From assembly GCF_000717275.1 (NCBI RefSeq), contig NZ_JNYV01000004.1, forward strand, positions 620,001 to 684,000: 64,000 nt of DNA, in the 5' to 3' direction. The stretch is from Kitasatospora arboriphila (GTDB lineage Bacteria; Actinomycetota; Actinomycetes; Mycobacteriales; Mycobacteriaceae). A program made the translations under genes and the position numbers. Position 1 is the first letter of the stretch. Every line of letters begins with the position of its first letter. The notes below the pieces were generated by a model that saw only the letters and a list, made by a program, of their open reading frames with translations, did not search any database and was not told the DNA's origin. Below are positions 7,498 through 16,997 of this stretch, in pieces.

Positions 7498-9624
7498 ATG
7501 GACACGATGCACAACCACTCGGCTCACGCCGAACATCACGCAGCTCATGAGGGAATGGACCATCAGGGTGGTCATGCCGGGCACGCGGGGCATTCCGGCC
7601 ACGGCGATCACGTCGGACAGTTCCGCCGATTGTTCTGGATCATGCTCGCGCTCGCAGTCCCGGTCGTCGGGTTCTCGGGCATGTTCGCGATGCTCATCGG
7701 CTACGAACTACCCGACCACGGGTTCGTCTCGTGGATCTCGCCGGTGCTCGGCACAGTCATGTTCGTGTGGGGCGGCCGCCCGTTCCTCAGCGGCGCGGTC
7801 GGCGAGATCCGGTTGCGGGCCCCCGGAATGATGCTGCTCATCGCTCTTGCCATCACGGTCGCGTTCGTCGCCTCGTGGGGCGCGAGCCTCGATGTGCTGC
7901 ACCATGATCTGGATTTCTGGTGGGAGCTGGCGCTACTGATAGTCATCATGCTGCTCGGGCACTGGATCGAGATGCGGTCGCTGGCACAGACCACGTCGGC
8001 ACTCGACTCGCTGGCCGCACTGTTGCCCGACGAGGCAGAGAAGATCGACGGTGGCACCACGGTGCTCGTAGCTCCCGCGGCACTCCGTCTGGGCGACGTG
8101 GTTCTCGTACGTCCGGGAGCGAGTGTGCCGGCCGATGGAACGATCATCGACGGGACCGCCGAGGTCGATGAGTCGATGGTGACGGGCGAATCGCGCACCG
8201 TCGGCCGGACGGTAGGGGACGCTGTGGTTGCCGGAACCGTCGCCACCGATTCTGCTCTGCGCGTTCGCGTCACGGCCATCGGTGACGACACCGCGCTGGC
8301 AGGGATCCAGCGCCTGGTGTCCGAGGCGCAGAACTCGTCGTCGCGGGCGCAACGCCTCGCGGACCGCGCGGCTGCGTGGCTCTTCTGGTACGCGCTCGGC
8401 GCCGCAGCCCTCACCGCAATCGTCTGGTCGGTTCTCGGATCCACTGACGACGCGGTGGTGCGCACCATCACCGTGCTGGTGATCGCGTGCCCCCATGCTC
8501 TGGGGCTGGCGATCCCTCTCGTGGTTGCGATCGCCACCGAACGCGCTGCTCGTGCAGGTGTGCTGGTCAAAGACCGCCTCGCTCTTGAACGCATGCGATC
8601 GGTCGACGCGGTGCTGTTCGACAAGACCGGCACGTTGACGCAAGGGGAGCCGACGGTTGTCGCGGTCCATGCACTCGGCACAGCGACTGAAGACCGTGTG
8701 CTTGCCGTGGCCGCGGCGGTGGAGTCCGACAGCGAGCATCCGTTGGGCAAGGCGATCGTCGAGGCCGCCAAGGCGCGTCAGCTGCAGGTTCCCTCGGCCG
8801 AACAGATCCGGGCGTCGCCGGCTGAAGGGGTTTCGGCGTCGGTGGAAGGTCAGCATGTCCGGGTCGGGGGCCCGCGCATGTTGGAGCGGTACCAGCGCGC
8901 CGAGGTCGAGGTCGCCGAGAAATGGCGTGCCGACGGAGCCATCATCCTGCACGTGCTCGTCGACGACGAGGTGGTCGGAGCACTGAAGTTGGCCGACGAC
9001 ATCAGGCCTGAGTCGCGGGAAGCCGTTGCGGCACTACATCGACAGGGCATCGAGGTTGTCATGATCACCGGTGACGCCGAAGCCGTGGCCCGGTCGGTCG
9101 CGACGGAGCTGGACATTGACCGCGTGTTCGCCGGAGTTCGGCCGGAGGACAAGGCGTCGAAGGTCAAAGAACTGCAGGACGCCGGTCGCACGGTCGCCAT
9201 GGTTGGTGACGGGGTGAACGACGCGCCCGCGCTGGCCCAGGCCGATGTGGGCATCGCCATCGGCGCCGGGACCGACGTCGCGATCGCATCGGCAGGGGTC
9301 ATCCTGGCCGGGGACGATCCGCGTTCGGTCGTGTCGGTGATCGAGTTGTCCAAGGCGGGCTACCGAAAGATGAAGCAAAACCTTTGGTGGGCAGCCGGTT
9401 ACAACCTGATCTCCGTGCCGCTGGCTGCTGGACTGCTGGCCCCGATCGGGTTCGTGCTGCCGATGTCTGTGGGCGCCATCCTCATGTCGGTGTCGACGGT
9501 CGTGGTTGCACTCAACGCGCAGCTCCTGCGTCGGCTGGATCTGCGGCCGGACGCCCGCGATGCAGGGAACAAGGCCGAGAACGCTGGGCAAGGTGGAGCA
9601 GACATGGCAACATCACGCTTGTGA
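7498..9624 (+). CDS. copB: Copper-exporting P1B-type ATPase, CopB-like (CPH type)
   Basis: This 708-residue heavy-metal ATPase has a His-rich cytoplasmic N-terminus (residues 4-45, many HxxH and GHxGH units) in place of an HMA domain. Membrane helices follow, then the actuator TGES motif and the ion-site helix VIACPHALGLAIPL. The CPH triplet and the last-helix MSVST motif mark the CopB (P1B-3) class, usually copper export. DKTGTLT carries the phosphorylated Asp; SEHPLGKA is the nucleotide-binding HP motif, and GDGVNDAPAL is the hinge. The ATG at 7498 lies just after a CsoR-like operator. The last 4 bases overlap the AraC gene (GTGA), suggesting coupled translation. It is expected in the cytoplasmic membrane. 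Confidence 0.95.
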   Translation: MDTMHNHSAHAEHHAAHEGMDHQGGHAGHAGHSGHGDHVGQFRRLFWIMLALAVPVVGFSGMFAMLIGYELPDHGFVSWISPVLGTVMFVWGGRPFLSGAVGEIRLRAPGMMLLIALAITVAFVASWGASLDVLHHDLDFWWELALLIVIMLLGHWIEMRSLAQTTSALDSLAALLPDEAEKIDGGTTVLVAPAALRLGDVVLVRPGASVPADGTIIDGTAEVDESMVTGESRTVGRTVGDAVVAGTVATDSALRVRVTAIGDDTALAGIQRLVSEAQNSSSRAQRLADRAAAWLFWYALGAAALTAIVWSVLGSTDDAVVRTITVLVIACPHALGLAIPLVVAIATERAARAGVLVKDRLALERMRSVDAVLFDKTGTLTQGEPTVVAVHALGTATEDRVLAVAAAVESDSEHPLGKAIVEAAKARQLQVPSAEQIRASPAEGVSASVEGQHVRVGGPRMLERYQRAEVEVAEKWRADGAIILHVLVDDEVVGALKLADDIRPESREAVAALHRQGIEVVMITGDAEAVARSVATELDIDRVFAGVRPEDKASKVKELQDAGRTVAMVGDGVNDAPALAQADVGIAIGAGTDVAIASAGVILAGDDPRSVVSVIELSKAGYRKMKQNLWWAAGYNLISVPLAAGLLAPIGFVLPMSVGAILMSVSTVVVALNAQLLRRLDLRPDARDAGNKAENAGQGGADMATSRL

Positions 9625-10070
9625 CCAGCGACTCCGCCGCCGCGCAGAACCTTCGAGACCTTGCTCTGCTGCGACGTGTCCGCGATCGGATCGACCGCGA
9701 GTACGCAGAACCACTGAACGTCGAAGCCCTTGCCCGAGGAGTGAACATGTCGGCAGGTCATCTCAGTCGCCAGTTCAAGCTCGCCTACGGCGAGTCGCCG
9801 TACTCCTATCTGATGACCCGGCGAATCGAGCGTGCGAAGGCGTTGCTCCAGCGGGGCGATCTGAACGTCACCGAAGTGTGTTTCGCCGTGGGTTGTTCAT
9901 CGCTGGGAACGTTCAGCACCCGCTTCACCGAGTTGGTCGGGATGTCGCCGAGCACCTACCGGAGTGAGGCCGCCGGTGAGACCGCAGGGATGCCGTCCTG
10001 CGTCACGAAAAAGGTGGCCAGACCGATCAGGAATCGAGAAGCCAAAGGCGTCGCTGCCCAACTAGCGTGA
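9621..10070 (+). CDS. AraC-family transcriptional regulator (DNA-binding domain only)
   Basis: This 149-residue protein consists almost wholly of an AraC/XylS DNA-binding domain. The first helix-turn-helix is at about residues 38-60 (VEALARGVNMSAGHLSRQF) and the second is at about 85-110 (VTEVCFAVGCSSLGTFSTRF), ending in the conserved VGMSPSTYR. There is no N-terminal sensing domain. The GTG at 9621 overlaps the ATPase stop, and its own stop overlaps the start of the VOC gene. Such stand-alone AraC genes directly before a VOC gene are common in actinobacteria and usually concern the VOC partner. The coupling to a copper ATPase is less usual. Its effector and targets are unknown. Confidence 0.9.
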   Translation: MTSDSAAAQNLRDLALLRRVRDRIDREYAEPLNVEALARGVNMSAGHLSRQFKLAYGESPYSYLMTRRIERAKALLQRGDLNVTEVCFAVGCSSLGTFSTRFTELVGMSPSTYRSEAAGETAGMPSCVTKKVARPIRNREAKGVAAQLA

Positions 10071-10486
10071 GCGCCATGGACATCAACATTCATTCGAGTT
10101 TCCTTCCGCACACCGACCCCGAGGCTTCCAAGGCCTTCTATCGGGACACCCTCGGCTTCGAGGTTCGCAATGAGGTCGGCTACAACGACATGTACTGGAT
10201 CACGGTCGGACCGAAGGGTCAGCCCGACGTCAACATCGTGCTGACCCCGCCGGGTGCCGACCCGGGCATCACCGACGATGAGCGGCGCACGATCACCGAG
10301 ATGATGGCCAAGGGCACGTACGCGAGCCTGCTGCTCGCCACCAAAGACCTGGACGACACGTTCGAGCGTGTGCAGGCAAACGGCACCGAGGTGGTGCAGG
10401 AGCCGACGCAACAGCCGTACGGCATCCGGGACTGCGCGATCCGGGACCCGGCAGGCAACATGATCCGTATCCAGGAAGTCGCGTGA
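10067..10486 (+). CDS. VOC (glyoxalase/bleomycin-resistance fold) family protein
   Basis: This 139-residue single-domain protein has the vicinal-oxygen-chelate fold pattern. The N-terminal strand reads INIHSSFLPHTDPEASKAFY, followed by RDTLGFEVRNE, and the C-terminal IRDPAGNMIRIQEV carries the usual DPxGN-x-(I/L)-x-(I/L) ending. Family members bind a metal and act as glyoxalases, dioxygenases or antibiotic-binding proteins, so the substrate cannot be given. Translation may start at the GTG at 10067, overlapping the AraC stop, or at the ATG at 10076. The 3' end overlaps the next gene by 4 bases, so the three genes form a tightly coupled set under the AraC regulator. Confidence 0.88.
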   Translation: MSAMDINIHSSFLPHTDPEASKAFYRDTLGFEVRNEVGYNDMYWITVGPKGQPDVNIVLTPPGADPGITDDERRTITEMMAKGTYASLLLATKDLDDTFERVQANGTEVVQEPTQQPYGIRDCAIRDPAGNMIRIQEVA

Positions 10487-10956
10487 TGACGGACAGCAAG
10501 CACGCGGACAGCCGCAAAAATCGCGGTAAGTCGCCGGGGCGGTTGTCGCGGTGGATGCAGCAGCGCACGAACAGTCGGACGATCACGCGCATACGACGGG
10601 GCAAGGCGACCTTCATGGGTATGGACCTTCTTGTCCTGCACACCGTCGGCCGGCGTACGGGGGAGCCGCGGCAATTGCCGGTGACCTGGTTCGACGATGG
10701 CGACGGTGCCCGGCTCATCATCGCGTCGGGCGGCGGGGGCCAGAATCCTGATTGGTACGCCAATCTGATGGCCGCTCCAGACCGGGCGTCGATGGAATTG
10801 CCCGGTCAGGACGTCGTCGCGGTGACGCCGCGACGACTCGAAGGTCCTGAGCGCGAACAGGCGTGGCAACGAATCGTCGAGGCACAGCCCCGCTACGCGA
10901 AGTATCAGCAGAAGTCCGACAGGCAGTACCCGGTTGTCCGGCTCACCCCGCGCTGA
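10483..10956 (+). CDS. Deazaflavin (F420)-dependent nitroreductase-family protein
   Basis: This 157-residue protein belongs to the DUF385/Ddn-type split-beta-barrel family, whose members use coenzyme F420 in mycobacteria and relatives. Visible features are a basic N-terminal helix (RLSRWMQQRTNSRTITRIRR), MDLLVLHTVGRRTGEPRQLP and WYANLMAAPDRASMELPGQ. These are the HTTGRRSG-x-R-x-x-P and NP-x-W-Y-x-N-L regions of the family. The start is either the GTG at 10483 or the ATG at 10486, both overlapping the VOC stop. The natural substrate is unknown; reduction of quinones or of oxidised organic compounds is common in the family. It ends the AraC-VOC chain. Confidence 0.88.
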   Translation: MMTDSKHADSRKNRGKSPGRLSRWMQQRTNSRTITRIRRGKATFMGMDLLVLHTVGRRTGEPRQLPVTWFDDGDGARLIIASGGGGQNPDWYANLMAAPDRASMELPGQDVVAVTPRRLEGPEREQAWQRIVEAQPRYAKYQQKSDRQYPVVRLTPR

Positions 10957-11062
10957 TCCTCAACCGGCACCCAGGGTCAGAGAAACCCAGTACGCTGTAC
11001 GAAACTAGACCGAGTCGGCGCTCTGCCGCGACGTCGCGCCAACAGATGGAGACCGGAGCAGC

Positions 11063-13447
11063 ATGGCCACCACCAAGAAACCGCAACCGCAGGAACCGCA
11101 CATCGCCGACACCCACGACCTGATCCGCGTGCAGGGTGCTCGGGTGAACAATCTCAAAGACATCAGCGTGGAGATCCCGAAGCGCAGGCTCACGGTGTTC
11201 ACCGGTGTCTCCGGTTCGGGCAAGAGTTCGCTGGTGTTCAGCACCATCGCTGCCGAATCGCAGCGCATGATCAACGAGACGTACAGCGCTTTCCTGCAGG
11301 GGTTCATGCCCACCTTGGCGCGTCCGGAAGTCGACGTCATGGACGGTCTCACCACCGCCATCATCGTCGACCAGCAGCGAATGGGATCGGACCCGCGGTC
11401 CACCGTCGGTACGGCGACCGACGCCAACGCGATGCTCCGAATCCTGTTCAGCCGCCTCGGCAAACCGCATATCGGTTCCCCACAGGCATTCTCGTTCAAT
11501 GTCGCGTCGATCTCCGGCGCCGGTGCGGTGACGATCGAGCGTGGGGGACGGGAGACAAAGGAGAAGCGGACCTTCAGCATCACCGGTGGCATGTGCCCGC
11601 GCTGTGAGGGGCGGGGGTCGGTGTCCGACATCGACCTCACCGCGCTGTACGACGCCGACAAGTCACTCAACGACGGCGCCATCACCATTCCCGGGTACAG
11701 CATGGAAGGGTGGTATGGCCGAATCTTTCGGGGCTGCGGCTACTTCGACCCGGACAAGCCGATCAGCAAGTTCACCAAGAAGCAGTTGAATGATCTGCTC
11801 TACCGGGAACCGACCAAGATCAAGATCGACGGCATCAACCTCACCTACCAGGGGCTGATCCCGCAGATGCAGAAGTCGTTCCTGTCCAAGGACATCGATG
11901 CGCTCCAGCCGCACATCCGGACGTTTGTCGAACGGGCGGTCGCCTTCGCCACGTGTCCGGAATGCGATGGCACGCGGCTGAGTGAAGCGGCCCGCTCGTC
12001 GAAGATCAACAAGATCAGCATCGCCGATGCCTGTGCGATGCAGATCAGCGATCTCGCCGAGTGGGTCCGTGGACTGGACGAGCCGTCGGTGGCCGGTTTG
12101 TTGTCCAACCTGCAGCAGACCCTCGACTCGTTCGTCGAGATCGGGCTGGGCTACCTCTCACTGGACCGCCCCTCAGGCACCCTGTCCGGAGGAGAAGCGC
12201 AGCGCACCAAGATGATCCGGCATCTCGGATCATCGCTGACCGATGTGACCTACGTCTTCGACGAACCGACGATCGGGCTGCACCCGCACGACATCGAGCG
12301 CATGAACGGTCTGCTGCTGCGGTTGCGCGACAAGGGCAACACCGTGTTGGTGGTGGAGCACAAGCCGGAGACCATCGCGATCGCCGATCACGTGGTGGAT
12401 CTCGGTCCGCGCGCCGGAACCGAAGGTGGTCAGGTGATGTTCGAGGGCACCGTGGAGGGATTGCGTGCCAGCGACACCCTGACCGGGCATCACCTCGACG
12501 ACCGGGCGCAGCTGAAACCCTCGGTGCGTGAACCGTCGGGCGCTCTGGAGGTGCGCGGGGCCGATGCCCACAACCTGCAGAAGGTCGACGTCGACATTCC
12601 CCTCGGCGTGCTCGTAGTCCTCACCGGGGTCGCCGGATCGGGCAAGAGTTCGCTGATCCAGGGCTCGGTGACCGGTCTCGACGAGGTGATCTCGGTGGAT
12701 CAGGCCCCGATCAAGGGGTCGCGGCGAAGTAACCCGGCCACCTACACCGGACTGCTCGATCCCATCCGCAAGGCCTTCGCGAAGGAGAACGGTGTCAAGC
12801 CGGCGCTCTTCAGTGCCAACTCCGAGGGCGCCTGCCCCACCTGTAACGGCGCGGGTGTCATCTACTCCGACCTGGCGATGATGGCCGGGGTGGCCAGTAC
12901 CTGCGAGGAGTGCGACGGCAAACGGTTCCAGGCCGCGGTGCTCGAATACACCTTCGGCGGGCGCGACATCAGCGAAGTGCTGGGCATGTCGGTGGCCGAG
13001 GCGGAGGCGTTCTTCGGCGATGGTGATGCGAAATTGCCTGCAGCGCACAAGATTCTCGACAGATTGTCCGACGTGGGGCTGGGCTACATCAAGCTCGGAC
13101 AACCGCTGACCACGTTGTCCGGCGGTGAACGGCAGCGGATCAAGCTGGCCACCCAGATGGCCGGCAAGGGCGGGATCTACGTGCTCGACGAACCAACTAC
13201 CGGCCTTCACCTCGCCGACGTGGAGAATCTCCTCGGCCTGCTCGACCGGCTGGTCGAGTCGGGGAAGTCGGTCATCGTCATCGAGCATCACCAGGCCGTG
13301 ATGGCCCACGCGGACTGGATCATCGATCTGGGGCCGGGGGCCGGTCACGATGGTGGCCGGGTCGTCTTCGAGGGCACACCCGCCGATCTCGTCGCGGCTG
13401 GATCCACCCTCACCGGCGAACACCTCGCGGCGTACGTCGGGGCCTGA
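11063..13447 (+). CDS. UvrA paralogue (UvrA2-type, lacking the UvrB-binding domain)
   Basis: This 794-residue tandem ABC ATPase is of the UvrA type. The first half has Walker [14 protein letters not shown], zinc pairs CPRC and CPEC, signature [11 protein letters not shown] and Walker [14 protein letters not shown]. The second half has [16 protein letters not shown] and CEEC pairs, [11 protein letters not shown] and [13 protein letters not shown]. Canonical UvrA is about 950 residues. Here the stretch between the first P-loop and the CPRC pair is only about 130 residues, so the UvrB-interaction domain seems to be absent, as in the UvrA2 class. UvrA2 proteins have been linked to drug resistance and DNA-adduct tolerance rather than to classical excision. 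It stands 106 bases after the deazaflavin gene and may be a separate transcript. Confidence 0.93.
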   Translation: MATTKKPQPQEPHIADTHDLIRVQGARVNNLKDISVEIPKRRLTVFTGVSGSGKSSLVFSTIAAESQRMINETYSAFLQGFMPTLARPEVDVMDGLTTAIIVDQQRMGSDPRSTVGTATDANAMLRILFSRLGKPHIGSPQAFSFNVASISGAGAVTIERGGRETKEKRTFSITGGMCPRCEGRGSVSDIDLTALYDADKSLNDGAITIPGYSMEGWYGRIFRGCGYFDPDKPISKFTKKQLNDLLYREPTKIKIDGINLTYQGLIPQMQKSFLSKDIDALQPHIRTFVERAVAFATCPECDGTRLSEAARSSKINKISIADACAMQISDLAEWVRGLDEPSVAGLLSNLQQTLDSFVEIGLGYLSLDRPSGTLSGGEAQRTKMIRHLGSSLTDVTYVFDEPTIGLHPHDIERMNGLLLRLRDKGNTVLVVEHKPETIAIADHVVDLGPRAGTEGGQVMFEGTVEGLRASDTLTGHHLDDRAQLKPSVREPSGALEVRGADAHNLQKVDVDIPLGVLVVLTGVAGSGKSSLIQGSVTGLDEVISVDQAPIKGSRRSNPATYTGLLDPIRKAFAKENGVKPALFSANSEGACPTCNGAGVIYSDLAMMAGVASTCEECDGKRFQAAVLEYTFGGRDISEVLGMSVAEAEAFFGDGDAKLPAAHKILDRLSDVGLGYIKLGQPLTTLSGGERQRIKLATQMAGKGGIYVLDEPTTGLHLADVENLLGLLDRLVESGKSVIVIEHHQAVMAHADWIIDLGPGAGHDGGRVVFEGTPADLVAAGSTLTGEHLAAYVGA

Positions 13448-13515
13448 AACGGCGTGCTGAGGCCGGTTCGCGCGCCGTAACAACGAGTTGTGCATGTGCG
13501 ATGATCTGATCAGCT

Positions 13516-13528
13516 GCACACAGTGTGC
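13516..13528. promoter_or_regulatory. Short palindrome upstream of the GGDEF-EAL gene
   Basis: GCACAC-A-GTGTGC is a perfect 6+1+6 inverted repeat 72 bases before the chosen ATG at 13601. It could be an operator, but no regulator is identifiable. The gap between the UvrA paralogue and this gene holds nothing else clear. Confidence 0.3.
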
Positions 13529-13600
13529 TCGCGCTCGGTCCTGCCCCCGGAATCATTGCCCGCAGGGGTCACATGCGCGTCGGAGAGGGATGGGCGGCGC

Positions 13601-15793
13601 ATGGCCGGATTCGTGGACGACCCGCAGATACTGCGTGCGATCCTCGAGTTGTCTCCCGACCTGATCGTGGTGTCCGAGTTCTCCGGGCGGGTCCTGTACG
13701 TCAACCCGGACGGTCGGAGACTGGTCGGGTTGGACGAGTCGCCGGATCGTGAGCTGTTCACGGAAGACTTCTTCACTCCGGCGGGTTTGTCGATCTCGGA
13801 TGAGGTCGAGGAGAACCTGAGGTCGCGGGGGTACTGGCGTGGTCGCAGTGAGTTGCAGCATTTTCAGACCGGTGCCCGCATCGCGGTGACACTCACGACG
13901 TTTGTGGTGGAGCGGTCCGACGGCCAGCCATCGGTGATCGCAACCATCGTTCGTGATCGCCGCCGGGGAGATGAACGTGATCGCCGGCTGCGCGAGGTCG
14001 CCGACGCTGCAGCTCAGTTCGGCGCCGAACAGAAAGCTGTCGCCGAGCTGAGCCGGCTCGCGCTGGAGGCCGAACTCCCTCAACTGCTGACCGCTGCGAC
14101 CGCGGCAGCGGTGACGCTGGTCGGGGTGGAAACCGCCATGGTCACCCGAGTGGACGAGTCGGACAGCACACGTCTGAGCCTCGAGGCGGTCACCGGCCCG
14201 CGGGGAGACGGCTTCACCGTGCCCGCGGGCAATCACTCGCTCATGGGCTACACCTTGAGCACTGGCGATGTGGTGGTGTGCCCGGACCGCCTGGCAGAAA
14301 CCCGTTTTCCCACCGAGGTCATGAAGAGCTACGGCCTGCGTAGTGGTGTCGGCATACCCATAGCCGGGGCGACCGCGCCGTGGGGAGCACTCTCTGTCCA
14401 CAGTGCTGACGCGCGCGACTATTCCGATCGCGACATCACGTTCCTCCAGACCGTGGCAGACGTGCTCTCCGCCGCTATCCGGCGCATCGAGCTCGACCGC
14501 CAAGTGCGCCAGCGCAGCATGCATGACTCTCTCACCGGCCTCCCCAATCGCGCTCTGGCCTACGCGTGCATCGACGCAGCCCTCGAACGGGCAGACGCCA
14601 CCGATACCCACGTCGCGGTGTTGCTCCTGGACGTCGACGACTTCAAACTCATCAACGACAGCCTCGGCCACGAAGCGGGTGATCTCGCCCTCGTTCGGTT
14701 CGCCCAGCGACTCAGAACCGCTGTGCGAGAACAGGATGTGGTGGCCCGTCTCGGCGGCGACGAGTTCCTGATCCTCTGCGAACAGGTGCGCGGCATCGCC
14801 GAGGCACAGCAGATCGCCCACTCCATCACCGAGCTGCTGGGCGCTCCCTACGCGCACGGCAGTGCGCCGACGCCGTTCAGTGCCAGCATCGGTGTCGCCG
14901 TCAGCGAACCGGGCTCGTCCCGGAGGGAACTGATTCATCGGGCCGATCTCGCGATGTACCGGGCGAAGGACATGGGCGCCGGCGGCCATGCGGTCTACGA
15001 CGATGACGACGTGTACGACGCCGAGCGGATCCGGTCGTTGTCCATCGATTTGCGGTCGGCGCTCGAACGCGGCGACCTCACCTTGCACTATCAGCCACTG
15101 GTGGAGATCGCGTCGGGACGGATCGTCGCAGTCGAGGCGCTCGCGAGATGGAACCATCCGGTCCATGGCCCGGTCAGTCCGGTGGAGTTCGTGGCTGTTG
15201 CCGAAACAACAGGATTGGCAACAGATCTCGGAACATGGGCATTGGCCGAGGCGTGTGCGCAGGCGGCCAGGTGGCGAGAGTTCACCACCGTGTCGATCCG
15301 GGTCAACGTGAGTGCGCTGCAGTTGCGCGACCCGGCTTTTCCACAGGTGGTCTCACGGGTACTGGCCGCGACCGGCCTCGAAGCTGCCGCGCTCGGACTC
15401 GAGATCACCGAGACGGTATGGGTGTCCGACACCGCAAGGGTGGCAGGCACACTCACCGAGCTACACAACATGGGGGTGTCCCTGTTGCTCGACGACCTCG
15501 GCAGGGGACACAGCTCGATCTACTACCTGGATCGCTATCCGGTGTTCGAGTGCTTCAAGATCGACAAGTCGTTCATCGCAGACCTTCCGGGTGCCCGACC
15601 GGAGGCGATCGTGTCCGCGATCGTGGGCCTGGCACGAGCTTTCGACGTCACCGTTGTGGGCGAAGGTGTGGAGACCGCCGAGCAGCTCGAGGCCCTGCGG
15701 GCGTGCGGTGCGGATTATGCGCAGGGTTACCACCTCGGCCGGCCAGCCGCTGCGGACGACGTGACCGCAACGTTGCGGTCAGCGATCGTGTGA
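13601..15793 (+). CDS. PAS-GAF-GGDEF-EAL cyclic-di-GMP turnover protein
   Basis: This 730-residue soluble protein combines four domains. A PAS domain at about residues 8-130 begins LELSPDLIVVSEFSGRVLYV. A GAF domain follows at about 155-300, and GGDEF at about 310-470 has the intact motif RLGGDEFLIL. EAL at about 485-725 starts VEALARWNHP, with further conserved acids in NVSALQL, LEITETVW, LLLDDLGRGHSS, KIDKSF and VGEGVET. With both motifs complete it could make and degrade cyclic di-GMP, tuned by ligands of the PAS and GAF domains. No membrane segment is seen. The ATG at 13601 directly precedes the PAS region; an in-frame GTG at 13523 is possible. It is a single-gene unit. Confidence 0.93.
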   Translation: MAGFVDDPQILRAILELSPDLIVVSEFSGRVLYVNPDGRRLVGLDESPDRELFTEDFFTPAGLSISDEVEENLRSRGYWRGRSELQHFQTGARIAVTLTTFVVERSDGQPSVIATIVRDRRRGDERDRRLREVADAAAQFGAEQKAVAELSRLALEAELPQLLTAATAAAVTLVGVETAMVTRVDESDSTRLSLEAVTGPRGDGFTVPAGNHSLMGYTLSTGDVVVCPDRLAETRFPTEVMKSYGLRSGVGIPIAGATAPWGALSVHSADARDYSDRDITFLQTVADVLSAAIRRIELDRQVRQRSMHDSLTGLPNRALAYACIDAALERADATDTHVAVLLLDVDDFKLINDSLGHEAGDLALVRFAQRLRTAVREQDVVARLGGDEFLILCEQVRGIAEAQQIAHSITELLGAPYAHGSAPTPFSASIGVAVSEPGSSRRELIHRADLAMYRAKDMGAGGHAVYDDDDVYDAERIRSLSIDLRSALERGDLTLHYQPLVEIASGRIVAVEALARWNHPVHGPVSPVEFVAVAETTGLATDLGTWALAEACAQAARWREFTTVSIRVNVSALQLRDPAFPQVVSRVLAATGLEAAALGLEITETVWVSDTARVAGTLTELHNMGVSLLLDDLGRGHSSIYYLDRYPVFECFKIDKSFIADLPGARPEAIVSAIVGLARAFDVTVVGEGVETAEQLEALRACGADYAQGYHLGRPAAADDVTATLRSAIV

Positions 15794-15901
15794 CCAGGCG
15801 TAGGACTCGACGCCAACAGGAGATGAACTCGGATCTGCTCGTCCTGCCCGGGAGCCGCCCGTGCGTTAGGTTTTCGCGGTACCAGACGACAGGGCGATGG
15901 G

Positions 15902-16981
15902 ATGGGTGTGCGAAAGAATCTCTTGGCGACAACGATGGCCGCGATGATCGCTACGGTGGGACTGGTCGCGTGTGGCAGCGACTCGACCGGTTCGACCGAG
16001 AGCGCGACACCCTTGCCATCGGCATCCGGAGCGGAGTCGCCGAAATCCTTTGACTTGCAGGCACATCGCGGTGGACGCGGCGAGTACACCGAGGAATCGC
16101 TGCATGCTTTCGACCAGGCCCTGTCGCTCGGGGTCAGCACCCTCGAGTTGGACATCGTGCTGACCAAGGACAACCAGCCGCTCATCTGGCACGATCCGAA
16201 AATAGACGAGACCAAATGCGCGGACACCGCAGCGGCGACACCGGGTGACCCGCAGTTCCCGTACGTCGGCGACCTCGTCCACGATCTGACCCTCGCGCAG
16301 ATCCGAACCCTCAACTGCGACAAGGTGCTCGCCGGCTACCCCGAAGCGCAGCCGGTGGCCGGGAACAAGATAGCGGTTCTGCCAGAACTGTTCACACTCG
16401 TCGAGACACGGGGCGCCGACGCGGTCCGGTTCAACATCGAGACCAAGATCGAGGCGGAGAAGCGGACAGACTCGGCGACACCGGAGGAGTTCGTCGACGT
16501 CACCTTGGCGGCCGTGAAAGAGGCGGGAATGGTTGGCCGGGTCAGCATTCAGAGCTTCGACTGGCGCACACTGCCGCTGGTGCACGACGCCGAGCCGGGC
16601 ATTCCGTTGGTGGCGCTCTGGGATGAGACCACATGGAAGAAGAATTCCCAGTGGCTCGGCCCGGTCGACTTCGACGCGGTGGGCGGCGATGTGATCAAAG
16701 GGGCTTCATCGATCGACGGTGTGACGGTGTTGTCGCCCGGTTATGTGAACCCGTACCCCGACGGACAGGTACCGCCCGCGGGCTACACGCTGGTGGCCGA
16801 TGAGGACTTCGTGTCCCGAGCGCATGAATCCGGGCTGGCCGTGATCCCTTGGACCATCAACGATCCCGCCGTGATGGACGCACAGATCGAAGCGGGTGCA
16901 GACGGCATCATCACCGACTATCCCACTCGCCTGCGAGAGGTGATGGCCACTCGCGGGATGACCCTGCCCGCGCCTGCGTGA
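15902..16981 (+). CDS. glpQ: Glycerophosphodiester phosphodiesterase lipoprotein
   Basis: This 359-residue protein begins with a lipoprotein signal (IATVGLVACGSDS, lipobox cysteine C24) and should act on the cell surface. The GDPD domain starts with the catalytic AHRGGRGEYTEES, followed by the metal-binding LELDIVLTKDNQPLIWHDP, the standard HRG, ExD and HDP signatures. Later segments such as FNIETKIE and GIITDYPTRL also fit the family. It should hydrolyse glycerophosphodiesters to glycerol 3-phosphate and an alcohol, allowing the cell to scavenge phospholipid head groups. The gene is convergent with the GH43 gene, with only 16 bases between stops. Confidence 0.92.
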   Translation: MGVRKNLLATTMAAMIATVGLVACGSDSTGSTESATPLPSASGAESPKSFDLQAHRGGRGEYTEESLHAFDQALSLGVSTLELDIVLTKDNQPLIWHDPKIDETKCADTAAATPGDPQFPYVGDLVHDLTLAQIRTLNCDKVLAGYPEAQPVAGNKIAVLPELFTLVETRGADAVRFNIETKIEAEKRTDSATPEEFVDVTLAAVKEAGMVGRVSIQSFDWRTLPLVHDAEPGIPLVALWDETTWKKNSQWLGPVDFDAVGGDVIKGASSIDGVTVLSPGYVNPYPDGQVPPAGYTLVADEDFVSRAHESGLAVIPWTINDPAVMDAQIEAGADGIITDYPTRLREVMATRGMTLPAPA

Positions 16982-16997
16982 GCCCCTGGCGGTTGGC

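Noticed and set aside
9384..9620. Upstream in-frame extension of the AraC gene
   Set aside because: It would start inside the ATPase gene in another frame and has no AraC-family likeness; the GTG at 9621 overlaps the ATPase stop as coupled genes do.
13553..15166. 537-residue minus-strand frame inside the GGDEF-EAL gene
   Set aside because: Antisense of confirmed PAS-GAF-GGDEF domains; no recognisable motif.
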